Numbered from the stretch's first letter, positions 30,402-40,850 are shown. The stretch is 64,000 nucleotides of DNA from Prorocentrum cordatum (GCA_963575745.1 CAUYUJ010001414.1:478270-542269); one strand, 5' to 3'. A program made the numbers and translations. The notes: generated by a model from the letters alone, not told the origin.

Positions 30402-31247
30402 TCAGGGGTGGCCTCCAAATCGGCAGAGAAATCCCCAAAAGGGCAACCAGATGCCCTGCAAGGCCCGCAACAGCCCCGCAATGTTTTTTCTTATCCTCCT
30501 TAAATCTTTCCGACGAAGACCTTCCAGCAGTTGCTTCCTGAAGGTAGCTTCGGGGCGTTCCTGCGTCGTGGGGCTGGGGCTGGGCACCACTTGGAATATA
30601 CTGCCCCTCTGGTCTGAGGTAGTTGTATAGGAGGAGGAACAGAGGACAGAGTGTTTACACAGTTTGGAGGAATAAGTGAATTCAGTATGGGCCGGGCTTG
30701 AAGCGCTTCGAAAAAACGCCTGCACCCGAATCGCAAGCATATGGCTATATGCGGACCCAGGACAGTTTGCTTCCCGTCGTCGTCCTCGCCCTTGCTCCGT
30801 TACCCTTCCTTTCGTCCCTCCCCTGGACGATGTCGAAAGCGTCCGCGGCTCGGGCGGGGGAGAGCCCCTGTCCACCTCCCTGAGAATTCCTCGTTCCTCT
30901 TTGCTTCCCTGCTCCGCCGTCCGTCGTCTTACCTCGTCTACCATCCATGTTTGAATAGTGGGGTCCCTGGCGCCGCGTGCCCGCATCAGCGGTATATCGC
31001 GTTTTCGATATCCAATCACAGCGGAGCAACGAAACGATTGACAACGCGAGAGTTCGGGGCGCACTCCAAACGCGGGCGGCACGGCCGCCGAGCACAGTCG
31101 CATCGCTAACCTGTCAGTTCTAGGTGCCTGCGGCAAGGTCCGCACCTTTACCAAAGCAGCGGTCTGTATGGCGACGCGTGGAGCTTTGACTGTTAAGAGG
31201 TCCATGGCATGTGATACCTCTCGTGTTTTCGGACTGCTGCGCGGCAT
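30402..31247 (-). other. 281-codon open frame of uncertain status
   Basis: This is the longest open frame in the window that is not repeat translation. It runs on the minus strand with mixed composition, is Arg/Ser-rich, and includes RKQLLEGLRRKDLRRIRKNI near its end. No domain is recognised, and overlapping plus-strand frames are also open over much of the length. It is recorded as a candidate only. Confidence 0.2.
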
Positions 31248-31249
31248 TG

Positions 31250-31800
31250 TTTGGGGTCATTCGAGGCCTTTTCGGGGCGTCTTCGGGCCGTTGGGGGCCG
31301 CTTTGGCGCCGCGTTTCACCGCGGCCGCCCTGGGCCAGGGAAGCGTGTATTTGCTGTTCCCTCGGGGGCGCCCTGGGCCGGGGAAGTGTGTATTTGCATC
31401 CCCCCTAGCTGGACATGTCGACTTCGGTTTTGGGTTGGCAAAGTCGGGGCACCCTCGAGGTGGCGAGCGTTCACCTTTCCGAAATACGCAGATCAATCTG
31501 TGATCTGTGTACACAACTTGTGCCTTCAACTGTGTATTCTCGTGTGTGGGCCCACTGTGCACACATCGTGGTTTGATCTGTGTACACAGATCTCGCTCCC
31601 ATCTGTGTATTTGGAGTGTGCGCCTCGCGGGTGGTGTTGATTGGGCGGGAACTTTCACGTTTCTCTTTCGGCTGGTCAGGGGGGGCGTCGTACGCGGTCG
31701 AAATACACAGTGCGTGTCTCCAACTGTGCATCTGTCGCGCGCCGCTCGGTGGAGTGGTCACTGGGCGGGAGTTTCCGCGGGTCTCCCAACTGGTCCAGGA
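31250..31800 (+). repeat. Short direct repeats
   Basis: CGCCCTGGGCCxGGGAAGxG then TGTATTTGC occurs twice at 31326-31400. A unit of about 115-120 bases with CATCTGTGxAT, GGGCGGGA and CTGGTCAG/A recurs (31595-31680 against 31715-31800), and CTGTGTACACA-type motifs lie at 31510-31590. Confidence 0.65.
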
Positions 31801-32654
31801 AAGGGCAGTGGTCTGGGCATGCAAAGGCGCGGTGTGGTGGGGATGGTGGGCTGCGGGAAGGAAGGGGTTCGATAGGAGGGGTGGCCAAGGGGCCAGGGAT
31901 GAACCGGAATGGACGGGAGGGGAGGAAACGGGCCCAGGGGGAGCTGCATCATCGGTGTCAGCATCACGAGGACGAGGGAGGCGGGGGGGGCACATGGAGG
32001 GGGCATGATGTGCACTAGGGCGTAGAGGATAGGAGGAGGGCAGGCATGTGGACGATGGGGGAACGAATCCGGCGGAGGAGGACGACGACGAACGACATGA
32101 ATTGGCACATGGGGGGGTGACAGTGTGGATGAGGGGCATGGTGAGGACCGGGGGTAATCGGAGGGGCATGAGGAGAATGGGGCCAAAACGAAGGGATATT
32201 GGGAGGCGGCGGGGGATGGGGCATGAGATTGAGGCGGGCGCCAGCTAACGATTAGCTGAACAGTGTTCTGCGTGTCCGCGCACCCCCCCAGAACACAGTG
32301 ACCAGTTGCAAAACTCCATGACATGGGCAATCGTGCGCTTCGTACTTCCAGGCCAATGGCTCGAGTCCACGACGCCGTTTGGCGTCGCGTTGATGCCGCC
32401 CCGATTCGCCAGACCTTATATGCACAGATATGCATAATATGTGTTTGAGCGTTTGTTTCATGACCCTCTCTATAGTAACAAAACCCACGCTGGAAACCAA
32501 GCGGCACCACGGCGGCGGCGTTGTGTGGACGCTCTGGGGACCTGGGGCGCACGGCCAGGCCGTGAGGGTGGCAGCACTGTTGGCTGCCGTGACGCCGTCG
32601 TCGTTACCTTCTTCTTCACCGCCATATTGTTTTCATTATTATAATCAGTATCCT
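31801..32654. other. Unassigned, G-rich then mixed sequence
   Basis: G/A-rich from 31850 to 32230 with minus-strand Pro/Ser/His-rich frames. CAGCTAACGATTAGCTG at 32241 is a small palindrome. No gene recognised. Confidence 0.45.
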
Positions 32655-33155
32655 CATCAACATCATCAACATCAACATCCTCAATACAGTCATCATCAGC
32701 ATCATCATCGTCATTGTCATCGTCATCGTCGTCGCATATTCATCATCATCTCATCAGCTGAACCATCATCATCGTAATCATCATCTCATCAGCATCACCA
32801 TCATCAACATCACCTTCCTGGTCATCGCCATCATCATCATCATCACCATCATCATCATCATCTTTACCATCTACATCAGCATCATCATCGTCGCCGTCGT
32901 TGTCATCGATGTCGTTATCGTTATCGCAATCACCATCCATCGTCCTCAACATCATCATCATCACCATCATCGGCAACATCACCATCGTCATTGGTATCAT
33001 CAGCATCCGCATCCTCATCATCGTAATCATAATACCCATCATCGCCAGCCATCATCACCACCAGTAACGACAATGTCGTCATTGTCATCATCATCGCCAT
33101 CATCATCATCGTCATCCTCGTCATAATCATCATCAACATCATCATCCTCATCAGC

Positions 33156-33186
<31 letters not shown>

Positions 33187-33192
33187 TCTAAT
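32655..33192. repeat. CAT trinucleotide tract
   Basis: CAT/ATC triplets with many GTC, CCT and CAC variants, more degenerate than 1-340. Confidence 0.95.
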
Positions 33193-33229
33193 GGCTTGGG
33201 TTGTGGTGTGTGAAGCCCATTGGATGTTC

Positions 33230-33560
33230 ATCTGGATCTCGTGGGAGGCCTCTCGGCGGCCTCTTCGAGGCAGTTTTGATGCCTCCTGCCGTTTTGAGGT
33301 CTCTATGGGCCTCTTGGGGGCCTCTTGGGGCCTCCTGGGCGCCTCTTGAGGTGGGAGGCTCGGATTTTTGGCTCGTGATCCCTCTCTTGGACCCCTTTTG
33401 GAGCCGTTGTGGGGCCGTCTTGGGCGCCTCTTGGGCCGTCTTGGGGCACTTCTTGGGTCGTCTTGGGGCCCTCTTGGAAGCCTCTTGGGTCGGTTTGGAG
33501 TGGTCTTGGGGGCCTCTTGGACCGTCTTGGATCGTCGGAGCGCCGAAAAGGCGAGAACGT
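33230..33560 (+). repeat. GGGGCCTCTTGG short-unit array
   Basis: Same family as 1990, 13975 and 16320. It ends with CGCCGAAAAGGCGAGAACG, the inverted form of the family's central block. Confidence 0.8.
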
Positions 33561-33590
33561 CAAATCCCTGCAAAGTCCTCAAGGAAATAA

Positions 33591-34600
33591 ATGATTTTGG
33601 CTTCTTGTGTGGGTTCACGGCTGCTGCCAGGGCTTGTTGGTTTCTCGACGCAGATTCGTCTGGTGCCATTGTCGTTTGTTTTTGGATGGCGGTGTGCAAT
33701 TATCGCATCCACTAATAGAAAGTCTTCTGGATGGCAGTGTCCAGATGTTTTTTCTTCTTGTGCTAACCCGGCGACTGGAGTGGAATAGGTCAATGTGATC
33801 CATGGTCTGGCTATTGTTGACGGTGCACCCTCAGTCTATGGCTCGTCAGGCGTTCCTCTTTTTGCAAATGCCATTGTCGCGTGTCATGTCGCTGATCGTG
33901 GGCATAAGAATTCTTAGGGACACGTGCGGTTCATCTTCTGCATCAGTCAGCGTCCACATTCGCAACCGTTGGCTGCCGGTGTTGGCCCAGATGTTCGTAG
34001 GTTTCCTGACGACGGTGATGAGGGCGACGACGATGACTGGCGCCACGGTCAGTCTTCTCGGCAGCGTGTGCACGACGACCAATGGCAGGTGCATGGCGCC
34101 GATCCTGGTCTTCTGCCCTTGCGACCCCTGTGGGGCCCGCTCTCAAAGCACCGACGCAGTGTCTTCCACCTTGTGGTGATCCAGTGCTGTAGCTCAGTGG
34201 CCTGTGGAAGCCAGTGCCTGTTGTTCCTGAGTTTCCCTGGCTGCGTCGTTTCGATTCGTCCGTGAGTGTCCCCACAATTGATGGCAAAGGAACGGGCTTA
34301 AGTTCATCAATCAATTATTGCGTTTGTGTCTCGGCCCTTTCTTTTGGATGTGGTCAAGCGTGCCACTCAAAAGATCGGGCTTCGACATGATCGTGCCGTC
34401 TTTTTGCCAAAAGTGTTGCGCGAGCTTTTCAGAGGGAGCACCTTTATTGAAGTGTTTCGGCAACGTCTTGTACAGCTCAAGTATTCTATACCTTATTTCA
34501 TACAGCACCTATATTTCATCGAGAGTTCGTCAATTTCTCATGGGGCGCGGTGTTATTAGGACTCATTGGTTATCTATCCACGTAGGTTTGGTTGGATAGT
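33591..34600 (+). pseudogene. Lower-GC coding-like relic, family not recognised
   Basis: One plus-strand frame runs from 33591 to 34263 with only two stops (33786-33788 and about 33918). It contains DGAPSVYGSSGVPLFANAIV and GPDVRRFPDDGDEGDDDDWR. A neighbouring frame gives VPEFPWLRRFDSSVSVPTID. A third gives RPFLLDVVKRATQKIGLRHD and RAVFLPKVLRELFRG, with FIEVFRQRLVQLKYSIPYFI further on (34323-34560). The balanced composition and the shifts between frames suggest a decayed open reading frame of about 1 kb, perhaps a retroelement. No catalytic motif is identified. Confidence 0.4.
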
Positions 34601-34924
34601 GCATTCGGTGCTGCGTCTGAATTGCCATTATCAAAGATGTGTTCGTTTACCTGTCTCTTTGTTTTGTTCGGTTTTGTGTTTTTCAACTGGCTTGCGCCAG
34701 TCCGCCGTCTCGGTTGTTCTCCCTGTTTGACTCCGCTGCCTTCCCTCCTTCTTTTGGCTTGCCTTCGCTTCTTCTTCTCTTGCCCCTTGCTGCGGCCTTC
34801 CTTGCCCCGCCTTTCGGCTGCGGATCATTCTTGTCGCGTTGGCCTTGTCAACTTGTTCCGTGCGTCGCCCTCGTCCAATGAGAATTCAGTTGTCTAAGTG
34901 ACAACCCTGATTGGAGGGAAGGGA
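34601..34924. other. T-rich unassigned sequence
   Basis: TTGTTTTG/CTTCTTC-rich. It may be the 3' part of the preceding relic; nothing is recognised. Confidence 0.4.
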
Positions 34925-35060
34925 CACATGTCATCATCATCAGCATCATCATCATCGTCATCGTCATCGTCATCATCATTATCATCAACACCAGCATCAG
35001 CATCAGCAGCATCATCATCATCACCACCATCATCATCATTATCAGCATCACCATCATCAC

Positions 35061-35106
<46 letters not shown>

Positions 35107-35109
35107 TTT

Positions 35110-35160
<51 letters not shown>

Positions 35161-35292
35161 TTTATCATCAGCATCATCATCATCATCATCATCATCACCA
35201 TCATTATCAACATCATTATCAACATCATCACATTCACCATCGCCATCATCATCCTCTTCATTATCATCTTCACCATCGCCATCATCATCACC
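34925..35292. repeat. ATC trinucleotide tract next to exon 6
   Basis: Nearly pure ATC triplets reaching to within about 8 bases of the exon 6 start. The poly-His, poly-Ser, poly-Met and poly-Asp frames are shadows. Confidence 0.97.
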
Positions 35293-35299
35293 ACGCCAG

Positions 35300-35423
35300 C
35301 GAACACGAGCGGCAGCCGGGTCGGCGGATACTGGACGGTTTCCTGAAGTCCGTGGTGGTCCCAGAGTTGGGGTCGGAACCGACCGCGAGCAGAGCGGTGC
35401 TGAGAGCTGCGTGCCTGAAGTAC
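35300..35423 (+). CDS. CSE1: CSE1 exon 6
   Basis: One base completes a Ser codon with exon 5, then EHERQPGRRILDGFLKSVVV, PELGSEPTASRAVLRAACLK and Y. The family has ELVNLTEFFVNHILPDLKSANVNEFPVLKADGIKY, and FL..VVPEL...VLRAACLKY is collinear with it. The acceptor chosen is GCCAG|CGAAC; CGAG|CGGCAG and GGCAG|CCGGG lie slightly downstream in another phase. The donor TAC|GTGACA is the only GT donor of the gene, and the next exon begins with the same GTGAC. Confidence 0.87.
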
Positions 35424-35466
35424 GTGACAAGGGGCACCAAGCCATACATGATCGCGCTGTGGAAGA

Positions 35467-35803
35467 AGACCACGACGGGAGGTTTTTGTCGCTGTTTTCG
35501 GCCTCCAGGGGCCCCGCACTGAACAAAAAACGCCTCTCCAGCTTGAAAGATTGATCAGACCAGCGTTCGTTCCTCCTCCTCCTCCTCCTCCTCCTCCTCC
35601 CTCTCCTCCTCCTCCTCCTCCTCCCCCTGCCTCCCCCTCCCCAGCCACGCTGCCCTCCCTCCCTCCCCGCGGCCGGAACCCCTGCTGCCTCGGCGGCCTC
35701 CCAGCCCGAGCCCTTTCTCGCGGCGCTCCCAGGCCGAGGGCCGAGGGCCGCGGGGGCAGGCGGGGGGGGAGCGGAGCCTGAGGGAGACGGGACCCGGATT
35801 CAC
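35467..35803 (+). repeat. Family G left fragment, CTC tract and GC-rich DNA
   Basis: CCACGACGGGAGGTTTTTGT...TTTTCGGCCTCCAGGGGCCC (35469-35525) is a family G left end. Next comes (CTC)n at 35565-35640, then GC-rich sequence without recognised protein. Confidence 0.75.
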
Positions 35804-36075
35804 GTCGGGCCTGTCCCTCTAGAGGAGGAATACCTTGGCATCGCTCGGACGTGTGCATTTTTCCTTTCGGCGCGGACCATCGAGGAGCATCCTTGATCAT
35901 TTGGCGAAAGACCCACGCACGAAATCGAACAAAAACACACCGAATGGACGTCCGAGCGATGGCGAGATACTGAGGAATAGTCAAACAAATAGTCTGGGGG
36001 CGAGCTCTGGACTATGTTTCTGCCCACTGGGGGGGGGGTATTTTTTGAGTATCTATTGCAGTGCCGCTTTTTACT
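35804..36075 (+). mobile_element. Family B element interrupted by a family A element
   Basis: GTCGGGCCTGTCCCTCTAGA then GGAGGAATA begins a family B copy. After the inserted family A element the B interior resumes with ATACTGAGGAATAGTCAAAC and AGTCTGGGGGCGAGCTCTGG. The right terminus is not recognisable. Confidence 0.8.
35835..35963 (+). mobile_element. MITE-like element, family A, nested in family B
   Basis: Complete from TTGGCATCGCTCGGACGTGT to ACGTCCGAGCGATGGC, sitting inside the element at 35804-36075. It is therefore younger than its host copy. Confidence 0.9.
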
Positions 36076-36377
36076 ACATGCTCCGCATGCGGACCATGTA
36101 TTAAACATGCAGGGATTTAGCATTAAAAACAACGATGAGTTCGCGCATACATGTTCTTCACACATTAGTCATGTATCAAACAAATCTTGTATTGTTTAAC
36201 ATCCGATGTATTAAACACTGCCCTGTCTGTTGCGCCCAGAATCCTCTTGTATAGGGGGGCGCTCCGCTCTCTGGGCGGCCACGGGCCCTGCTCGTCCTCC
36301 TCGCCCGTCTGGCAGCCCCTCCTCGTGCTCCCGCTGCTCCTCCTCGTCGTCGCTCGCACCCCCCACCCCCTCCACTC
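36076..36377. other. Unassigned sequence with ATGTATTAAACA motifs
   Basis: ATGTATTAAACATGC (36095) and ATGTATTAAACACTG (36204), with ATGTATCAAACAAATC (36170), form three loose repeats. The remainder is GC-rich; no gene. Confidence 0.45.
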
Positions 36378-36506
36378 GCCATCGCTCGGACGTCCATTTC
36401 CTGTGTTTTTTGTCGGTTTCGTGCGTGTTTTTTGTTCGGCAAATGGTCAAGGATGCTCCTCGATGGTCCTCGTCGAAGAAAAAAGGCACACGTCCGAGCG
36501 ATGCCA
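36378..36506 (-). mobile_element. MITE-like element, family A, inverted
   Basis: Reverse complement of the family: GCCATCGCTCGGACGTCCAT, GTCAAGGATGCTCCTCGATG, CACACGTCCGAGCGATGCCA. Confidence 0.9.
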
Positions 36507-36683
36507 GGTCCACACCGCCTCCTCCCAGCACGGGGCCTTCCCTCCCGAGCCGGTGACCGTCCCGGGGGCCGCGCGAGGGCCACGGGAGGCCAGGAGCGGC
36601 GACGCACTTGCGCTCGTGGGCCCCGTGGCTCCCCCACGGCGGCGCACCCCGGCGGGGGTCCGCCTGGCCGGGGTCGGAGGTGC

Positions 36684-36872
36684 CAGACCCCCTCGAGTAA
36701 TGAAAAAATCATGACGGGAGGTTTTCCCGAATTTTCGGCCTCCGGCGGCCCTCGCCGGGCCTCGGGAGCGTCAAAAAACGACTCAGGATGCAAAGCCGGT
36801 CATGGGGAACGGGTCGGGACCTCTGGGGGTCGACGTAATGAAAAAATCATTCAGTCGGGGGTTTGGGGTGCT
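36684..36872 (+). mobile_element. MITE-like element, family G, complete
   Basis: Left end CCAGACCCCCTCGAGTAATG, AAAAAATCATGACGGGAGGT; right end GTAATGAAAAAATCATTCAG then TCGGGGGTTTGGGG. The interior has CGACTCAGGATGCAAAGCCG and GGTCGGGACCTCTGGGGGTC. The ends are inverted CCCAGACCCCC...GGGGGTCTGGG repeats. Confidence 0.85.
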
Positions 36873-36890
36873 GGGCAGAGTCTCGGTATC

Positions 36891-37271
36891 GTTTCACCGA
36901 TGCCCGTCCCCATCCCCTATCCTTCCTGGCATCCTTCTCCTGGCAGGCGTGTGCGGCCACCAACACCGAAACTGCAGCGCCAAGGACTATTCCTGGCGCA
37001 CCGCACCACAAATTGATGTGCTCTGCCACCTGATGAGCAGAAATGGTGTTCACAAGTCGTGCGCCTTCTTGTGGTGAAGTGGGCCTTTGAAACGATCCCC
37101 ATCCCCATGCCCGTCCCCTTCGAGACACCCCCCCAAATTGCCACCCCCGTTGGGGATACACCCCTCGAAAGCCGAAGGGAGCGATCTATACCCCCATCCA
37201 GGGGGGTGTGAATCGGCCAGTGGGGCCCAGGCCACGCCGCTGGGGATGGGGATCGGTCAAACGATACTCAG
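36891..37271. mobile_element. CTCAGTATC-end element with internal duplicate end
   Basis: TCTCGGTATCGTTTCACCGA (36891) is mirrored by GGTCAAACGATACTCAG (37257). A second inner left end, TTGAAACGATCCCCATCCCC, stands at 37086. The outer copy therefore encloses about 190 extra bases compared with 17396-17577. Confidence 0.75.
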
Positions 37272-37344
37272 ATTCGGCGCCGCCCAGCTAAAATTCGCTC
37301 ACTAACTCGTAGGCTCCGTCCCCAGACATGCTCGCGTCGTGCAG

Positions 37345-37974
37345 CGATTACAACGGAAGTTTTTGGCGGTTTTCGGTTGCTAGGGGCCTCCGCCGGGCCC
37401 CGGGATCATCACGCAAACTGTCGGGATGATGTTCATGCCTTGGAAAAAGGGTCGGGGCTTCTGAGGTACCCCCCCACACCTCGAGAAATGCAGGGCCTCG
37501 CACGTCCAGGTTCTGGCCCCATCTCCGACCCGCGTGCAGCCCTGGCGACTGGACACTGACATGTCCCATCCCCGAAGGCAACGAGGACGAGCAGACGGAC
37601 GAGGGCCTGGTTGACCCTCTTGGTAATGCTTGCCGTGCTTCCAGGAGTTCCCAGGCGAAGTTGACAGTGCCGCCTCTGGCGTTGAGTTCGCATTCTCCTC
37701 TCCCTCACGCTGCTCCTTCCTCGCCTGCCCGCCTGCACCCTCGTCTTCAGCTCCGGGCTGGAGCTGCCCTTCGGATTCTAAGTGATCTTTGTGTCGACAG
37801 CGGCAAGGGACCATGACTATCTTCTGCTCGTGCATTGCAATTTTGCAATGGCCGTTTCGGTAAACAGTGCAATGACGCATCCTATGCGTTGGGGTGCGTC
37901 GGCGGCACCTCTGGGTTAGTCTTCTTCACGAATGCCGCCCAGGAGTTGCCTCCTAACCTGCCCCGCAAGCCGAG
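37345..37974. other. Family G fragment and unassigned sequence
   Basis: 37348-37440 (ACAACGGAAGTTTTTGGCGG, GGGGCCTCCGCCGGGCCCCG) is a family G left part. From 37450 to exon 7 nothing is recognised. An acidic plus-strand segment NEDEQTDEGLVDPL (37580-37621), flanked by AG and GT, could be read as an exon but does not fit the CSE1 order. Confidence 0.45.
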
Positions 37975-38039
37975 GTGACCGTGCTGAGGAGCCACCTCTG
38001 CCCTGCCACGGTGGCCAGCGTGGTGCCGGGCATTCTCAG
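37975..38039 (+). CDS. CSE1: CSE1 exon 7
   Basis: Reads VTVLRSHLCPATVASVVPGI then L and two bases of Arg. Joined to ...CLKY of exon 6 and HMTSES of exon 8 it reproduces the family segment KYIMIFRNQVPKEHLLVSIPLLINHLQAES with matching length up to exon 7's end. The acceptor is CCGAG|GTGACC. The donor is TCAG|GCCGCG (GC), and exon 8 begins with the same GC after AG. Confidence 0.87.
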
Positions 38040-38079
38040 GCCGCGCTTCGGCAAGGGGGGCGGCCCACCAACGAACGAT

Positions 38080-38405
38080 GGCGGATCGAGGATCGAGGAT
38101 CGAGGATCCAGACATGAGCGCGTCGTATTGAAGAAGTCGCGACGGAAGGTTTGGGCCGTTTTCGGCCTCGCCCAGCCACAGGACCGTAAACAACAAGGTT
38201 CGGGATGGCAAACCGGTCTTTGGGGAGGGAAAGGGCCGGCGACCCCGTCTCGCAAACATCAAGACTTACGATGTCTGGGGGTCTAGGATCGAGGTTCGAG
38301 GATCGAGGTTCAATTCTCGAAGATCGAGGCTCGAGGATCGAGGCTGGAGGGTCGAGGCTGGAGGGTCGAGGCTCGAGGGAGGATCGATGTTCGAGGATCG
38401 CGGTC
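38080..38405 (+). repeat. GATCGAG short repeats around a family G element
   Basis: GGATCGAGGATCGAGGATCG arrays at 38082-38108 and 38285-38400 flank a diverged family G copy (38127-38285: GCGACGGAAGGTTTGGGCCG, TTCGGGATGGCAAACCGG, ATGTCTGGGGGTCTAG). Confidence 0.8.
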
Positions 38406-38539
38406 CTCGTGCGTTTTCTCGGCGGCTGCTTGGGCCTAAGGGGGGCGCCTCGGAAGCCTCCGATGGGGACCCTGCAGGCCTTCCTGGAAAGTCCCAGGGG
38501 TCGACCTCGTGGGGTCCTCGGGTCGCGCCCGCCTGCCAC

Positions 38540-38677
38540 TTGGCCCCGCTCGGACGTGCGCATTTTTCCCTCGGCGGGGGCCAACGGGAAAAAAAAACAC
38601 ATGGGGAAAAAAACGTGGGGAAAAACACACACACACACACGTGGTGAAAAAACACACACACACACACACGTGGGGAG

Positions 38678-38734
<57 letters not shown>

Positions 38735-38910
38735 GGGAAAACACACACACACACACACACAAAACACACACGTGTGTGTGTGTGTGTGTGTTTTCCCCAC
38801 GGTGTGTGTGTGTGTGTCTTTTCCCCAGGGAGCATCTTTTGATTCATTAGGCAAAAAATCTACGCACGAGACCGGCAAAAAACACAGGGAATGGACGTCC
38901 GAGCGATGGC
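38540..38910 (+). mobile_element. Family A element expanded by an internal CA microsatellite
   Basis: The family left end (GCTCGGACGTGCGCATTTTT, CCCTCGGCG) and right end (TTTTGATTCATTAGGCAAAA, ATGGACGTCCGAGCGATGGC) are separated by about 240 bases of (CA)n with GTGGGGAAAA and GTGGTGAAAA spacers, and then a (GT)n stretch. The element is therefore 370 bases instead of about 130. Confidence 0.9.
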
Positions 38911-39711
38911 CAGTGTCAGGGGCAACGACAGGGAGGGATAGGTTCGGGGAGGGGTGCATCGACCCCCAATCGCCCATTGATCGCCGGTAGGGGTCCGATA
39001 GCCCCAACCCACCCAGGAACGTGCGGATTTGCCATCGGGGGCCTATCGACGATCTACCAGCGATGCGTCGCCGATGCCAGGTCGATGTTCCCCCCCTGAG
39101 CCAGTCCCCTTCTATTGTTGCCCCTCAGCTTGGAGCTGCCCCCCCAGGCCCCCGAGGATCGAGGTCCCAGGCCTCCGAAGGATGGCTCTGTTTCCACCAT
39201 GTCGCTCTTCCGACATTCCGGCCTCCACGGACCACCCTCGGGGCCCTGGGATCCTGATAGACGGATCGGGGACGAAGCGATGCCCCGAAGGAAGGGGGCT
39301 TGCGCTGATGCGGGCGCGCGGGACTTACGTGCGTTTTCCACGCGGGCGTGTCGCTGGTACCCGCTTTTGTTTTCCCAGCTGCGGCGCGGGCACACCACGC
39401 AGGCATCGAAGCCCGTGACCGGGGATCGGCCGGCGTCGAGCGAGTTGCGCAGTAGGGAAGCCGCCAATCGTTCAAGGCGGAATGATCTCCGCGCGGTGCC
39501 GCCAGAAGTTGACACGAAAGTCGTCACGACACGAGCTTGTCATAATGCGACCAAGCTCAAGTGGCGGATCGACTGCAGAATTCCTTTATCCAGAAGATAT
39601 GTTCCCCCCTCGAACCTACGACTAATATGTCATATGTTTGCAACTCTAGAACGCATTCTAAGTATTCTCCCGTTGGCTCGACGATGAGATTTATTTTGAG
39701 GTACATCAATT
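38911..39711. other. Unassigned sequence
   Basis: No recognised repeat or domain. GATCGACGATCTACCAGCGA-type motifs at 39045-39085 recall the GATGCATCG arrays. Frames of up to 190 codons lie on the plus strand without family similarity that I recognise. Confidence 0.4.
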
Positions 39712-39860
39712 CTGAAGTCGATCGACCCTTTCCCCGGGACCGGCTTCCCATCCCGAGCCGTTTCTGACGCGCTCCCGAGGCCGGGCGAGCCCCGGCGCCC
39801 CGGAGGCCGAAGACAGAGAATAGAACCCGCCGTCGTGATTCTTTCACGACGGGGCGGTCG
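39712..39860 (-). mobile_element. MITE-like element, family G, inverted
   Basis: AAGTCGATCGACCCTTTCCC, GGGACCGGCTTCCCATCCCG, GTCGTGATTCTTTCACGACG. The order is the reverse of 41296-41448. Confidence 0.75.
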
Positions 39861-39874
39861 GGCGGGGCCAGGGC

Positions 39875-40020
39875 GACTCCTCCTCCTCCTCCTTCTCCTC
39901 CTCCTCCTCCCCCTCCTCCTCGCCCTCCTCCTCCTCCTCCTCGCCCTCCTCCTCCTCCTCCTCCTCCTCCTCTTCCTTCTCCTCCTCCTCCTCCTCCTCC
40001 TCCTCCTCCTCCTCCACCTC
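39875..40020. repeat. CTC tract
   Basis: (CTC)n with CTT and CCC interruptions. Confidence 0.96.
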
Positions 40021-40074
40021 TATCCCTCTCCCTTCTCAATTGGATCTTGCTCCGCTGGACCTCGGATGGGGCTA

Positions 40075-40195
40075 GGTCGAGGATCAGTCCGTTCCAGAGC
40101 ACAGCGTTCGGGAACGCTCTCGGAGCCTTCCGGAACGCTCTGAGAAGGCCACGGCGCCTGAGACATCCTGCAGAGCCGCCAGGCCTCAGAGATTC
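40075..40195 (+). repeat. GAACGCTC/GAGACATCC dispersed repeat
   Basis: CCGTTCCAGAGCACAGCGTT, GGAACGCTCTGAGAAGGCCA, CGGCGCCTGAGACATCCTGC. Same family as 26935, 29240 and 47930. Confidence 0.75.
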
Positions 40196-40385
40196 CTAGG
40201 GATTCCTAAGCATTCCTCGAGATTCGTAGGAATTCGTAAGGATTCGTAGGGATTCCTAGGGATTCCCAAAGAATCCTAGGGATTCGTAGGGATTCCTAGG
40301 GATTCGTAGGGGTTCGTAGGGATTCGTAGGGATTCCTAGGGTTTCGTAGGGATTCGCATGGATTCCTAGAGATTCCTGGGGGGAT
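40190..40385 (+). repeat. 10-bp GATTCGTAGG tandem repeat
   Basis: About 19 units alternating between GGATTCGTAG and GGATTCCTAG, following directly on the previous repeat. The unit length of 10 rotates the frame. Confidence 0.93.
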
Positions 40386-40454
40386 CTGTCCTCACCCGAC
40401 GTCTTTCTCCGTCTTTGCGCCCCGGGCCCGTCGCAGAACACGGAGATGCGGTGC

Positions 40455-40600
40455 GAAACCGCACCCGATGGAACCGGGGAGGGGCCCGGGGACCGATGTC
40501 GAGCGGATTTCGGCCCCGTCCCCCCTCCAGACCGACTTCCTGGGGTCCCAGCCAGTTCTGCCCCCCGGCCGTCTCCCGTCGTCCAGGGCTCATTTCGACC
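40455..40600 (+). repeat. Block shared with 22150-22250
   Basis: See the entry at 21931. The copies are collinear but diverged. Confidence 0.5.
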
Positions 40601-40712
40601 CTTCGGGCTCGTTATGATCCGATTTCGATCGATTCCGATACGATTCGGCTTCGGACTCCTCGGACCTCGGTCTCTCAGTGGAGGTTTTTTTGACTGGCCT
40701 GCCGATGCCCGC

Positions 40713-40850
40713 GAGGAGGAGGAGGAGGAGGAGGAGGAGGACGGGGAGGAGGAGGAGGAGGAGGAGGAGGAGGAGGAGGAGGAGGAGGAGGACGGGGAGG
40801 AGGAGGAGGAGGAGGAGGAGGAGGAGGAGGAGGAGGAGGAGGAGGAGGGC
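40713..40850. repeat. GAG tract
   Basis: (GAG)n with GACGGG interruptions at about 40740 and 40790. Confidence 0.96.

Noticed and set aside
37580-37621. AG|...|GT bounded acidic mini-exon NEDEQTDEGLVDPL
   Set aside because: It does not fit between exons 6 and 7 of CSE1, which join in phase without it; no other gene context is seen.
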